From contig JAKVCS010000001.1 of NCBI GenBank assembly GCA_022448365.1, positions 434,001-498,000 on the forward strand: a stretch of DNA of 64,000 nt. Direction: 5' to 3'. The notes under the pieces were generated by a model. It had not been told where the DNA came from, did not search any database, and was given only the letters and a program-made list of their open reading frames with translations. Below are positions 35,530-44,632 of this stretch, piece after piece. The DNA comes from Saccharospirillaceae bacterium. Its GTDB lineage: Bacteria; Pseudomonadota; Gammaproteobacteria; Pseudomonadales; Oceanobacteraceae. Within the stretch, counting starts at the first letter, position 1. Each line of letters starts with the position of its first letter. The position numbers and the translations under genes are program-made.

Positions 35530-37764
35530 ATGGCGACAACTATGCGTTTTACTTTTATCAGCAAAGCATCAGCCTTTTTACTGACAACACTTTTGTCATT
35601 GAGTGCATCAGCCACCATCGAAAGCATTGAGCCTGGAACTCCTTTCAAGAAACTGGAACCAAGTCGCAACCATTCGCTGACCAGCCAGCAAATCATGCAG
35701 AACCTGCTGCGCAACCATTACGCCCATCAACGCCTGGACGACAAAATGTCGTCTAAAGTTCTGGATATTCTGCTGGAAGACATCGACAGCACGCGCAGTT
35801 ATTTTCTTGCTGGCGACGTGCAAGAGTTTGAAAAATACCGTAAAGAACTGGATGACGCCCTGGCACGCAGTGATATGCGTCCTGGCTTTCTGATTTTTAA
35901 CCGTTTTCAACAACGAGTTTCTGAGCGCTTATCGTTTTTAATGACGGAATTAAAAGCCAATGCAAAAGCGTACCGGTTTGATCAGGACGAATCGCTGGAA
36001 CTGGATCGAGAAGAAGCTCAATGGGCAACCAGCCAGGCTGAACTGAACGAGTTGTGGCGCAAACGTCTTAAAAACTCGATGCTGAATTTAAAACTGGCAG
36101 GCAAAGAAAAAGACGACATTATTGAACTGTTAACTAAACGTTATCAGAATCAGCTGAACCGGGTACATCAATCCAAACCGGAAGATGCCTATCAAACCTT
36201 TATGAACGCCGTGACGCGTTCATTTGATCCACACACTCAGTACTTTTCTCCGCGTAATACCGAGAACTTTAATATCAATATGAGCCTGTCATTGCAGGGG
36301 ATCGGTGCGGTATTACAAACCGAAGACGAACATACCAAAGTCGTGCGCCTGGTTCCGGCAGGTCCGGCAGATAAAGCTGGTAATCTGGAACCTGCGGATA
36401 AAATTGTTGGCGTCGGCCAAAATGCCGATGGCGAGATGGTTGATGTGATCGGCTGGCGCCTGGATGAAGTGGTTGATTTGATTCGTGGTACCAAGGGAAC
36501 CACAGTCCGACTGGAAATCCTGCCAGCCAGTGGCAATGGCAGTGAAAGCAAAGTCGTTTCGATTGTTCGTGATGAGGTTAAGCTGGAAGAGCAATCAGCT
36601 CAGAAAGATATTATTGAATTACAAGACGGCAATTCAGAAAACCCAACAGTACGCAAAGTAGGCGTTATTGATATCCCAACCTTCTACATTGATTTCCAGG
36701 GCCGTATGGAAAACAAACCGGATTATCGCTCAACCACCCGCGATGTCGCCAAACTGATTCAGGAGTTAAAAGTTGAAGGCGTTGAAGGCCTGATTATCGA
36801 TCTTCGTAACAACGGCGGTGGTTCGCTGGAAGAAGCCATTCACCTGACGGGTCTGTTTATTCCCACCGGCCCGGTAGTTCAGGTTCGCAGTATTCGTGGT
36901 CATGTTGAAGTTCTGAAAGATCAGGACCCAGAGGTATTATATGATGGCCCGATCACCGTTCTGGTGAATCGCTTAAGTGCATCGGCATCGGAGATCTTCG
37001 CTGGCGCGATTCAGGATTATGGTCGCGGCATCGTTGTGGGCGGCCAGACCTTTGGTAAAGGCACCGTACAATCGCTGCGTCGTTTACACCACGGCCAATT
37101 GAAGATTACCCAGGCTAAGTTCTACCGCGTTTCCGGAGACAGCACTCAGCATCAAGGGGTGATCCCTGATATTTTGTTCCCATCACTGTTCGATAAAGAC
37201 AAAATCGGCGAAAGTGCCCTGGACGAAGCACTGGCCTGGGACACCATCCGTCCGGCGGAACATAAGAAAAGTGGCGAAGTAAATCGTCTCGTGCCGTCAC
37301 TACGGAATAAACATCATCAACGTATCGCCGATAACCCCGACTTTCAGTTTATGCGCTCACAAAAGGCATTAATTACCGAACTGCGTGATAAAACTCAGGT
37401 ATCTCTGAACGAAAAAGTCCGCAAGGAAGAACGTCAAGCCAATGATGATCGTCGTTTAGCACTGGAGAATACCCGCCGCAAAGCCAAAGGGCTGGAACTG
37501 CTCGATAGCCTGGAGGATGACGAAGAGAAAGAAACCTCTCAGTCCGGCAAGGATAAGAAATCCACCGATCAAGCTGACAACAAACAAAACGGCGACACAG
37601 ATACCAAAGATGAGGCAACGGCTAAAGACGGATCTGAAACCGATGATGAAAAGAAAGACGAGGAAGAAGACGCCATACTGGTAGAGGCCGGTCAGATTCT
37701 GCTCGACTATATTCAACTGAGCAGCCCAAATCAAAAGGCGGCGATTGCCCAACGCCTGAATTAA
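35530..37764 (+). CDS. prc: Tail-specific (carboxy-terminal processing) protease Prc
   Basis: 744 aa. A signal peptide covers residues about 1-28. N-terminal helical domain and DUF3340-type C-terminal region flank a PDZ domain (about 245-340; GIGAVLQTE start). The S41 protease core contains GLIIDLRNNGGGSLEEA, catalytic Ser485 in NRLSASASEI and Lys510 in TFGKGTVQSL, 25 residues apart as in E. coli Prc. The periplasmic enzyme cleaves C-termini of MepS and penicillin-binding protein 3 in E. coli. It is longer than E. coli Prc (682 aa) because of a highly charged Lys/Asp/Glu linker at about 655-720. ATG at 35530; a second ATG four codons on is possible. Confidence 0.96.
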   Translation: MATTMRFTFISKASAFLLTTLLSLSASATIESIEPGTPFKKLEPSRNHSLTSQQIMQNLLRNHYAHQRLDDKMSSKVLDILLEDIDSTRSYFLAGDVQEFEKYRKELDDALARSDMRPGFLIFNRFQQRVSERLSFLMTELKANAKAYRFDQDESLELDREEAQWATSQAELNELWRKRLKNSMLNLKLAGKEKDDIIELLTKRYQNQLNRVHQSKPEDAYQTFMNAVTRSFDPHTQYFSPRNTENFNINMSLSLQGIGAVLQTEDEHTKVVRLVPAGPADKAGNLEPADKIVGVGQNADGEMVDVIGWRLDEVVDLIRGTKGTTVRLEILPASGNGSESKVVSIVRDEVKLEEQSAQKDIIELQDGNSENPTVRKVGVIDIPTFYIDFQGRMENKPDYRSTTRDVAKLIQELKVEGVEGLIIDLRNNGGGSLEEAIHLTGLFIPTGPVVQVRSIRGHVEVLKDQDPEVLYDGPITVLVNRLSASASEIFAGAIQDYGRGIVVGGQTFGKGTVQSLRRLHHGQLKITQAKFYRVSGDSTQHQGVIPDILFPSLFDKDKIGESALDEALAWDTIRPAEHKKSGEVNRLVPSLRNKHHQRIADNPDFQFMRSQKALITELRDKTQVSLNEKVRKEERQANDDRRLALENTRRKAKGLELLDSLEDDEEKETSQSGKDKKSTDQADNKQNGDTDTKDEATAKDGSETDDEKKDEEEDAILVEAGQILLDYIQLSSPNQKAAIAQRLN

Positions 37765-37787
37765 TTTCAATGTTGATTAACTTCATT

Positions 37788-37815
37788 AAAAGCGCTCATC
37801 GTTGAGCGCTTTTTT
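37788..37815 (+). terminator. Terminator of prc
   Basis: Arms AAAAGCGCTCA and TGAGCGCTTTT with a short loop, followed by T-run. Confidence 0.92.
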
Positions 37816-37928
37816 GTGCCTGCGGAATTTTAAAGCGTAAGCAATTTCAAACAGTTGTTTGAAATATACCCGGCGCTCTGCCATCATCGACCAACTAAAA
37901 CTAAGCGCAGACAACAAGAGATCAGCTT

Positions 37929-38684
37929 ATGTATCAGGATATCGACTACAGCCTGGAAAACGGCATTGCTTTAATCACGATCAATCGCCCAAAAGTACTG
38001 AACGCGATTCGTGTACAAACCTACAAAGATGTGATTGCCGCACTGCAGGAAAGTGAAAAGAATAACGATGTAAAAGTAATTGTGATCACCGGTGCCGAAG
38101 GCAAGTTTACGGCGGGGAATGATCTGCGCGACCTGCTTCCAGACGGAGATCTGGCTGGTGTTCAACAAGGTGTTGCCGGTATTTTTGACACGTTGGCTGC
38201 CATGGAGAAGCCACTGATTTTAGCTCAGGAGGGCGTTGCTGTTGGTATTGGAGCCAATCTGCTGTTGCACGCCGATTTAGCCTACGCAGGCAACAGTATC
38301 CGCTACAGCCTGCCGTTTGCCAAAATTGGGGTTGCTGCCGAGGGTGCTTCTTCGGTGATGCTGAAGGAAGCCATTGGTGCTAAAAACGCCGCCGATCTGC
38401 TGTTCACCGGCCGTTTCTTTAAAGCGGCCGAAGCAGAAAAATGGGGGCTGATCAATGCCGCTGTTGAAGACGGTACGGCATTAGAGCACGCGATGAAAGC
38501 AGCACAAGCATTACTGAAAAACTCTCAGGATGCTTTGCGTGCCATTAAACAGCTGGGGAAAGCCGAAGGTCACCGTGAGCGCGTAAACGCCGCTGTGGAA
38601 GCTGAGATGGTCGCATTCTCCGCCTTGTTGCAAACTCCAGAAACGCAGATGCGCATCAATCACGTGCTGAAAGGCGGCAAGTAA
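37929..38684 (+). CDS. Enoyl-CoA hydratase/isomerase family protein
   Basis: 251 aa crotonase-fold protein. The oxyanion-hole segments are NRPKVLNAI, EGKFTAGNDLRDLL (first) and AVGIGANLLLHADLAYA (second). The two catalytic Glu of enoyl-CoA hydratase 1 are not clearly present: the second position reads GVAAEGASS, leaving one acid, which suits an enoyl-CoA isomerase or a related enzyme. Length fits the family. It follows prc's terminator and ends at its own. Confidence 0.9.
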   Translation: MYQDIDYSLENGIALITINRPKVLNAIRVQTYKDVIAALQESEKNNDVKVIVITGAEGKFTAGNDLRDLLPDGDLAGVQQGVAGIFDTLAAMEKPLILAQEGVAVGIGANLLLHADLAYAGNSIRYSLPFAKIGVAAEGASSVMLKEAIGAKNAADLLFTGRFFKAAEAEKWGLINAAVEDGTALEHAMKAAQALLKNSQDALRAIKQLGKAEGHRERVNAAVEAEMVAFSALLQTPETQMRINHVLKGGK

Positions 38685-38701
38685 GCCTTATCCATCAGGA
38701 C

Positions 38702-38730
38702 AAAAGGCGCTGATTGTCAGCGCCTTTTTA
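38702..38730 (+). terminator. Terminator of the crotonase gene
   Basis: Arms AAAAGGCGCTGA (38702-38713) and TCAGCGCCTTTT (38717-38728) with loop TTG and trailing T-run. Confidence 0.93.
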
Positions 38731-38915
38731 ATACCAGTCTTTTCGACCAAACCGTTTACCTTCAAAACAATCATCACGATGACAAGTCAATGATTTTTTA
38801 GTGTCATTAATTGTCGATACATTTGCAAAAGTTTGCCAATTCTTCACAAAAACTATCTTTCCTCAGCTCTGCTCCCGGCGTAGTCTCAATTGTGAAACGT
38901 TCAGGAGGAATACCA

Positions 38916-39254
38916 ATGCATATTGAAATTCAATCACGCAACGTTAAGCTGACTCGCGGACTGCGTAGATTATTGAATAGACGGGTTGAGTTTGCATTTA
39001 ACCGTTTTAAAGACAGAATACAGAGAGTAAAAATTCAGCTCAGTGACATCAATGGACAGAAAGGCGGCCTTGATAAAGAATGCCAATTCCACCTGACGTT
39101 ACCTGACCAACCCGATGTGATCGTTAAAGGCACCTCAGATAAACTTGAAAGTGCCATATCCACAACAGCAACCCGAAGCGCCAAGACACTGGCACGCAAA
39201 CTGAAACGCAAACCTTCGTTTACAGCCCTGAAATACAACACTGTCGATGCCTGA
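38916..39254 (+). CDS. HPF/RaiA-like ribosome-associated protein
   Basis: 112 aa. The opening MHIEIQSRNVKLTRGLRRLL and RVKIQLSDINGQKGG match the beta-alpha-beta HPF/RaiA (sigma-54 modulation) fold; the middle has VIVKGTSDKLESAI and the end is Lys-rich. Such proteins bind ribosomes in stationary phase. It is divergent in detail from standard HPF, so it may be a paralogue with another target. I chose the ATG at 38916 because an AGGAGGA sits six bases before it; 35 extra codons upstream have no support. Confidence 0.8.
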   Translation: MHIEIQSRNVKLTRGLRRLLNRRVEFAFNRFKDRIQRVKIQLSDINGQKGGLDKECQFHLTLPDQPDVIVKGTSDKLESAISTTATRSAKTLARKLKRKPSFTALKYNTVDA

Positions 39255-39268
39255 CCTCTCTCAAACTC

Positions 39269-39296
39269 GCCATTGGAGCATGATTGCTTCAATGGC
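39269..39296. terminator. Hairpin between convergent HPF-like and lipoprotein genes
   Basis: Twelve-base arms (GCCATTGGAGCA and TGCTTCAATGGC, one G-U) with tetraloop TGAT. No strong T-run, so a Rho-independent terminator is uncertain. Confidence 0.5.
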
Positions 39297-39326
39297 TGAT
39301 GAGTCTGCCCTGCGGGCGGCTATTAT

Positions 39327-39905
39327 TTATTGCCGGACACCAAGAACCGAACGCAACTGCGCATCAGAAAACATGTAATTCCATAGTTTATCCAGGACTT
39401 CATTCACCCACTGCTGGTTATACTCCGCATTGGGGGATGCGGCCAAACGGCGACGTTCGTTAACAGTAAACGGTTTGGTGAATTTCTCTGCCTCAGTGAT
39501 CACTGTTAACTGTAGCTCCATTTCCATGCCACATTGATTAACCAGAACCCCCTCGTTACAGCTGAAATCAAATTGATTTATATCCAGTTGCACTTTAATT
39601 GGTTGCAATGGACTTGATCCACCAAAACCCAGTTGTGCTAGTGAACCCTGCAAGCGTCTGGTAAGTGTGTCAGATAAATCCTGTTGCACCAGCAAAGGAG
39701 AATTTTCCGGCAAACGTCCGCCACGGTGACCAATGCGCTTGCCCTGCTGCAAACGCTGATCAACCACACGCACCAGCGCATCTCTTTGTGGACTTATGGT
39801 ACCTGCGGTGATTGGGTAGTTCTCGTTCAACTCAATGGTTTGTGGTGCCAGAACACAACCGCTTAACGACAGTAATGCCAGACTTGTTGCCATCAATTTA
39901 CCCAT
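39327..39905 (-). CDS. YajG-like outer membrane lipoprotein
   Basis: 192 aa. The lipoprotein signal ends LSGC (Cys near residue 15) after MGKLMATSLALL. The mature part resembles the YajG family: DALVRVVDQRLQQGKRIGHRGG, then LTRRLQGSL, IKVQLDINQFDF. Function is unknown; YajG is an uncharacterised conserved envelope lipoprotein. I chose ATG at 39905, which overlaps the yaaA stop by 8 bp with AAAGGA upstream; a longer reading would lie in yaaA. Expected to be translationally coupled. Confidence 0.85.
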   Translation of the reverse strand: MGKLMATSLALLSLSGCVLAPQTIELNENYPITAGTISPQRDALVRVVDQRLQQGKRIGHRGGRLPENSPLLVQQDLSDTLTRRLQGSLAQLGFGGSSPLQPIKVQLDINQFDFSCNEGVLVNQCGMEMELQLTVITEAEKFTKPFTVNERRRLAASPNAEYNQQWVNEVLDKLWNYMFSDAQLRSVLGVRQ

Positions 39906-40686
39906 TAGGGATATCCTTTTCAGCACGTTTAAACACCCAGGTATCGGCATTAGAATCTTCGCCACTGAAGCGGTATCCAGCAATATCAAACGCTTTTAAT
40001 TCTTCTACGTTGTCTATGCCGTTTTTCATTATGTATGCAGCCATCAAACCACGCGCCTTTTTCGCATAGAAACTGATGATTTTATACTGACCATTTTTCT
40101 CGTCTTTAAATACGGGCGTAATTAAATCACCCTGTAATTGCTTCTGTTTTACCGACTTAAAGTACTCATTGGACGCGAGATTAACGATGGTTTTATGGCT
40201 GTGTGTTTCAAGCTCGGTATTCAACGCATCAGTAATAATGGTGCCCCAAAATTCGTAAAGGTTTTTACCACGTGGATTCTCAAGCTTGGTACCCATTTCC
40301 AGACGGTACGGCTGAATTAAATCCAATGGCCGCAATAAACCGTACAAACCGCTGAGAATACGTAAATGTTGTTGCGAGAACTCCAGCGTCTGCTGGCTGA
40401 AAGTTTCGGCTTCCAGACCTGTGTATACATCACCTTTAAAAGCCAACACCGCTGCCTTGGCATTGTCTGCAGTAAACGGCAGCAGCCAGTCGTGATAGCG
40501 CTTTACATTCAGCTCAGACAATGCCGGGCTGAGTTTCATTAATGCGCCAACTTCGTCTGGAGAATAGGGTTTTAACACATCCACCAGTGCCGCAGAATGA
40601 TCCAGAAAATCAGCCTGGGTTGCAGTTTTAGTGGTCGGTGGCGTGTCAAAATCCAATGTTTTAGCAGGCGACAACAAAGTCAGCAT
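39898..40686 (-). CDS. yaaA: Peroxide stress protein YaaA
   Basis: 262 aa, the DUF328 family length. Opening MLTLLSPAKTLDFDTPP and signature RILSGLYGLLRPLDLIQPYRLEMG are unmistakable, with LENPRGKNLYEFWG and VNLASNEYFKSV downstream. YaaA limits free iron and oxidative DNA damage in E. coli during peroxide stress. The lipoprotein gene follows with an 8-bp overlap. Confidence 0.96.
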   Translation of the reverse strand: MLTLLSPAKTLDFDTPPTTKTATQADFLDHSAALVDVLKPYSPDEVGALMKLSPALSELNVKRYHDWLLPFTADNAKAAVLAFKGDVYTGLEAETFSQQTLEFSQQHLRILSGLYGLLRPLDLIQPYRLEMGTKLENPRGKNLYEFWGTIITDALNTELETHSHKTIVNLASNEYFKSVKQKQLQGDLITPVFKDEKNGQYKIISFYAKKARGLMAAYIMKNGIDNVEELKAFDIAGYRFSGEDSNADTWVFKRAEKDIPNG

Positions 40687-40792
40687 AACAACATATCCTT
40701 CTTAATAACCCGGTCGGGAAGCAATTCGTTAAGATGGACGATATCATACCAGTCCTGTCGCTCTGCCTGAATCCGTTAACCGGCGAAAAACC

Positions 40793-41464
40793 ATGAAGTG
40801 TATTAATCGACCCGATTACATCAGCCTATGTTTCGATCAACCGCAGCAGATACTCAGCTCTGCGGTATTCAACGGAGGCTTCGGCGAGGCGCACTCGCTG
40901 TTAAACCTAAAGGTGAACCAATACGCCAAACCACCATTTGAGCCACCGGCACAAACCCTGAGTGCCAAGGCCCGCGAGTTGCAGCTACCGCTGCCGGTAA
41001 CCGCAATGATGACCGCAGCATCAATGAAGTCGCTGCGTCATCGAAAAATATGCATTGCCAACCATACCGTTCAGGCCTGGGTAACCTGCGGTTTGAGTAA
41101 TCTGTTGCGACCAGGTGACCCGGTTCAGGAAGTGACGGACATACCGGAACACGGCACTATTAATATCTGGCTACACTGCGGCACACCATTAACACCAGCA
41201 GCACTGGCCGAAGCGCTGATTCTGCTGACCGAAGCGAAAACAACGGCGGTTCGAGACTTTCAGCTCAAAAGTCGCGAAACCGATCGGGATGCCAGTGGCA
41301 CCGGTACCGACAGTCACGCTGTACTCTGCCCCATTGCAGTAAAAAATACCCGCGCCAGTGAATATTGCGGTAAACACACACAACTGGGTGAAGCCATCGG
41401 TTTGGCGGTTTATCAAGCTGTGAGTGAGTCCATTCAGGCCTGTCTAAACAACCTTAAGGCATGA
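40793..41464 (+). CDS. cbiZ: CbiZ-like adenosylcobinamide amidohydrolase
   Basis: 223 aa. The CbiZ signatures are present: MMTAASM, VTCGLSNLLRPGD, GTINIWL, ALILLTEAKTTAVRD, DASGTGTDSHAVLC and CGKHTQLGEAIG. CbiZ cleaves the aminopropanol arm of adenosylcobinamide to adenosylcobyric acid, salvaging B12 precursors. There are no other cobalamin genes in the window, so it acts alone here. Weak ribosome binding site before the ATG. Function by family. Confidence 0.85.
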   Translation: MKCINRPDYISLCFDQPQQILSSAVFNGGFGEAHSLLNLKVNQYAKPPFEPPAQTLSAKARELQLPLPVTAMMTAASMKSLRHRKICIANHTVQAWVTCGLSNLLRPGDPVQEVTDIPEHGTINIWLHCGTPLTPAALAEALILLTEAKTTAVRDFQLKSRETDRDASGTGTDSHAVLCPIAVKNTRASEYCGKHTQLGEAIGLAVYQAVSESIQACLNNLKA

Positions 41465-41770
41465 TCCAACCTACCGTGCTGATTTCCCACCCAAATTGGG
41501 TAACCCAATGGCAGTTCAGGCCATTTCATAACGCCTCTTGTGCCAATGAGGCATTCCTCAAGCCTTGCGACACTGTATGACGACTGACCTGCATCGGTGT
41601 TGTTTCATTGACTCCCGGCAAGGTGTTACAAATAACGTGTTAGAAACAAAATGTGGCGTCGGGTATGCACACAGCACAATCGCAACCGGCAGTGTCAGTC
41701 AGCAGATAAAGTTAATAACCAGAAACAATAAATCCTGTAACAACAAACCGAACAACAAAAGGGCGTTTTC
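41465..41770. other. Intergenic region without a supported gene
   Basis: About 300 bp after cbiZ. It has a short hairpin with GCCTC/GAGGC arms (41533-41552) and several short palindromic words but no T-tract, clear promoter or reliable ORF; a partial reading frame in it is not conserved-looking. Confidence 0.5.
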
Positions 41771-43093
41771 ATGGCAAAAGATATTCAGGGTCTGGGTCTC
41801 GGCCTCGCCAGCAAATTTGCTGGCAGCCAATTTGCAGAAAAATACAAGCTGCGTAAATCTGCAGAGAAGATGGCTTACCTGTCGACCAAAACGGGTTTTA
41901 AAATGGCAGGAGAGTTGTTGAAACGCGCCAACAATAAGAAAAAAGTCGACAATAATATGTTGTTGCCAGCACCCGCCAAAAAAAATGTGTTATTCGATCT
42001 GAGCCTTACTGAAGAGCAACAGATGATCAAAGACACGGTACGTGCTTACACTACCGATGTCATCCGAGACCTGGCTCTGGATGCGGATGAAAACAAGGCC
42101 CTGCCGCAAGACTATCTCACCAACCTGATGGACATCGGCCTGAACTATTTTTCAGTACCAGAGGCATTAGGAGGTGCGGCACAAAGTTATAGCCCCACCA
42201 CCAGCGCCATCATTGCAGAAGAGCTGGCGTGGGGAGATATGGGGCTGGCGTACGCGGCACTGGCACCCACTGCGGTCGCCAACGCCATTGTTCGTTGGGG
42301 CACGGCAGAACAAAAGAAAAATTATCTGCCGCGGTATCTGGAAGAGACGCCGGTTAAAGCGGCAATCGCAGTTCAGGAAGCGCATCCATTATTCGATGCC
42401 AATAAACTGAGTTGCAGCGCCAAGAAAACCAAAAAAGGATATCTGATCAACGGCCAGAAAACCCTGGTGCCGTTTGCTGGCGATGCCGATTTATATCTGG
42501 TTGCAGCCATGCTGAAAGGCAAACCTGCGGTCTTTATTGTGCCGGGTAAAAGTGCCGGTATTCACTTTAAAAAAGTACCAGCCATGGGGTTACGTGGTGC
42601 AACCACCGGCCAACTGACCTTAAAAAATGTTGAGCTGGCCTCGGACGCATTGTTAGGCAGTGAAGGGTTCAGCGCCTCACCATCCAACTACCAGGAATTT
42701 ATCGATCTGGGGCAATTACATTGGTGTGCGCTGGCCATTGGTACCGCTCAGGCTGCGCTGGATTACGTAATCACCTACTGTAATGAACGAGAAGCCTTTG
42801 GCGAACCCATCAGCCACCGTCAGTCGGTTGCATTTTTGATTGCTGATATCGGTATTGAACTGGATGCCATGCGCCTGTTGACGTGGCGTGCGGCAGCTTT
42901 GGCAGAAGAAGGGAAATCGTTCCATCGCGAAGCGTTTCTGGCACATACCTTGTGCGCCGAAAAAGCCATGAAAATTGGTACCGATGCGGTCCAATTGCTG
43001 GGCGGCCATGGCTTTACCAAGGAACACCCTGCTGAACGCTGGTATCGGGATTTACGGGTACTGGCCTGTAACACCAGCGGCATGCACCTGTGA
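41771..43093 (+). CDS. Acyl-CoA dehydrogenase-like protein lacking the catalytic Glu
   Basis: 440 aa. An N-terminal extension of about 75 residues (helical, basic; AKDIQGLGLGLASKFAG) precedes an ACAD fold: LTEEQQMIKDTVRAY, GLNYFSVPEALGGAA, EELAWGDMGLAYAAL, then the C-terminal helical domain QSVAFLIADIGIELDAMRLL. Two family features are altered: the FAD/substrate loop TEPGxGSD is replaced by QEAHPLFDANK, and the end of the last helix pair reads RVLACNTSGMHL where active members have YEGT-like with the catalytic Glu. It ends there. I infer a non-catalytic partner or a relaxed enzyme. Followed 178 bp later by a canonical ACAD. Confidence 0.85.
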   Translation: MAKDIQGLGLGLASKFAGSQFAEKYKLRKSAEKMAYLSTKTGFKMAGELLKRANNKKKVDNNMLLPAPAKKNVLFDLSLTEEQQMIKDTVRAYTTDVIRDLALDADENKALPQDYLTNLMDIGLNYFSVPEALGGAAQSYSPTTSAIIAEELAWGDMGLAYAALAPTAVANAIVRWGTAEQKKNYLPRYLEETPVKAAIAVQEAHPLFDANKLSCSAKKTKKGYLINGQKTLVPFAGDADLYLVAAMLKGKPAVFIVPGKSAGIHFKKVPAMGLRGATTGQLTLKNVELASDALLGSEGFSASPSNYQEFIDLGQLHWCALAIGTAQAALDYVITYCNEREAFGEPISHRQSVAFLIADIGIELDAMRLLTWRAAALAEEGKSFHREAFLAHTLCAEKAMKIGTDAVQLLGGHGFTKEHPAERWYRDLRVLACNTSGMHL

Positions 43094-43271
43094 TTGAAAG
43101 TAACTGCATTGCCGTAACAGGGTTCACAGTCGGTCGGGATGGCTTAGGTATTTATTGAAGCATCCCCCTTACTGAATAACAGCTCACACAGATCAAATGA
43201 GTGCCCTTCTCTGGCGAATGCGTTAACCCTTCATAGGTGTTTAAGAAAAAGAATTAATAGGAATAAAAGAA

Positions 43272-44492
43272 ATGATTAATTTAGAAGTTCCAAAAAAGTT
43301 TCAGCCGTTGGTAAACCAGGCGCGTCAGGTTGCGGAAAATGTCTTCCGTCCTATTTCACGTAAATACGATGCCAGCGAGCATGCCTATCCGGTAGAACTG
43401 GATATGCTCGCCGCCATTATGGATGGTATGAACGACGCGGTGGCGCAAACCGGTATCGGTGAAGGCGCTGGCGCTGGTAAATTAAAACAAGACGCTAAAA
43501 AATCGGAAGGTATTCAGAATGGTACCAACCTGTCGACGGTTCTTGGACTGCAGGAGCTGTGCTGGGGTGACGTCGGTTTATCTCTGACATTGCCGCGTCA
43601 GGGGTTAGGTAACGCAGCCATTGCCGCTGTGGCTAACGATGAGCAAATGGCTCGATTTGGTCATAAGTGGGCCGCCATGGCAATTACTGAACCCGGCTTT
43701 GGTTCTGACTCCGCGGCAGTGCGCACCACCGCGGTTAAAGATGGTGATGACTACATCATTAACGGTGAGAAAATCTACGTCACGTCTGGAGAACGAGCTG
43801 ATGCGGTAGTGGTATGGGCCAGTGTCGATCGCTCATTGGGCCGGGCTGCGATTAAATCGTTTGTCGTAGAAAAAGGCACCCCGGGTATGGAAGTAGTACG
43901 ATTGGAAAAGAAGCTGGGTATTAAAGCATCGGATACCGCGGCTATTGTATTCAGTGATTGTCGTGTGCCCGCAGCCAACCTGCTGGGATCACCAGAGGTC
44001 AATGTCGAGAAAGGTTTTGCCGGTGTTATGCAGACCTTCGACAATACGCGCCCGGTGGTTGCCGCCATGGCAGTGGGTGTAGCCAAAGCATCCATTGATC
44101 GTACCCGTGAAATTCTCAGTAAAATGGGCGTAAAGGCCGACTATGCAACATCGGTAAAAAATGCCAGCCAAATAGAAGCGACGTTATATCGCTACGAGGC
44201 CGAATGGGAAGCATCACGATTGTTAACCCTGAAAGCTGCTTGGATGGCAGACAATGGTAAGCCGAATTCAAAAGAAGCATCAATGGCAAAAGCCAAAGCA
44301 GGCCGTGTAGCCAATGAAATTACTCTCGGGTGTGTCGAGTTACTGGGCACTCTGGGTTACTGCGAAGATGAGTTGCTGGAAAAGTGGGCGCGTGATTCAA
44401 AAATCCTCGATATTTTTGAAGGCACACAACAGATACAGCAGTTAATTGTCGCACGACGACTGTTAAATAAATCCTCTGCTGAGCTGAAATAA
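43272..44492 (+). CDS. Acyl-CoA dehydrogenase
   Basis: 406 aa. N-terminal helical domain with LQELCWGDVGLSLTLPRQGLG, the middle strand domain ITEPGFGSDSAAVRTTA (FAD/substrate loop), SGERADAVVVWASV and C-terminal helices ending DIFEGTQQIQQL, where the Glu of IFEGT is the catalytic base. All canonical ACAD motifs are present. It oxidises acyl-CoA to enoyl-CoA in beta-oxidation and passes electrons to ETF. Upstream is a related, degenerate copy; downstream a FATP-like acyl-CoA ligase, so the three probably form a fatty-acid or hydrocarbon catabolism unit. Confidence 0.93.
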   Translation: MINLEVPKKFQPLVNQARQVAENVFRPISRKYDASEHAYPVELDMLAAIMDGMNDAVAQTGIGEGAGAGKLKQDAKKSEGIQNGTNLSTVLGLQELCWGDVGLSLTLPRQGLGNAAIAAVANDEQMARFGHKWAAMAITEPGFGSDSAAVRTTAVKDGDDYIINGEKIYVTSGERADAVVVWASVDRSLGRAAIKSFVVEKGTPGMEVVRLEKKLGIKASDTAAIVFSDCRVPAANLLGSPEVNVEKGFAGVMQTFDNTRPVVAAMAVGVAKASIDRTREILSKMGVKADYATSVKNASQIEATLYRYEAEWEASRLLTLKAAWMADNGKPNSKEASMAKAKAGRVANEITLGCVELLGTLGYCEDELLEKWARDSKILDIFEGTQQIQQLIVARRLLNKSSAELK

Positions 44493-44540
44493 ACTGCGAT
44501 TACAAGCCTCTGTCTGTCCTCGCACAGGCTTTACGTATTT

Positions 44541-44572
44541 CTGCTATAGGCTTTAACAAAAGCCTATGGCAG
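44541..44572 (+). terminator. Hairpin between acyl-CoA dehydrogenase and CoA ligase genes
   Basis: Thirteen-base arms from CTGCTATAGGCTT to AAGCCTATGGCAG with loop TAACAA and one G-U pair. The following bases (ACTCGTTTCT) are only moderately T-rich, so it may be a terminator or an mRNA-stabilising element between the genes. Confidence 0.5.
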
Positions 44573-44632
44573 ACTCGTTTCTATACTGAAAAAACTCATC
44601 CCCCAGCTAAAACAACAATAAAAGGATCTGCT

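Noticed and set aside
41565-41921. 118-aa plus-strand frame before the first acyl-CoA dehydrogenase
   Set aside because: Its second half overlaps the dehydrogenase gene in another frame and the first half has no start signal or motif.
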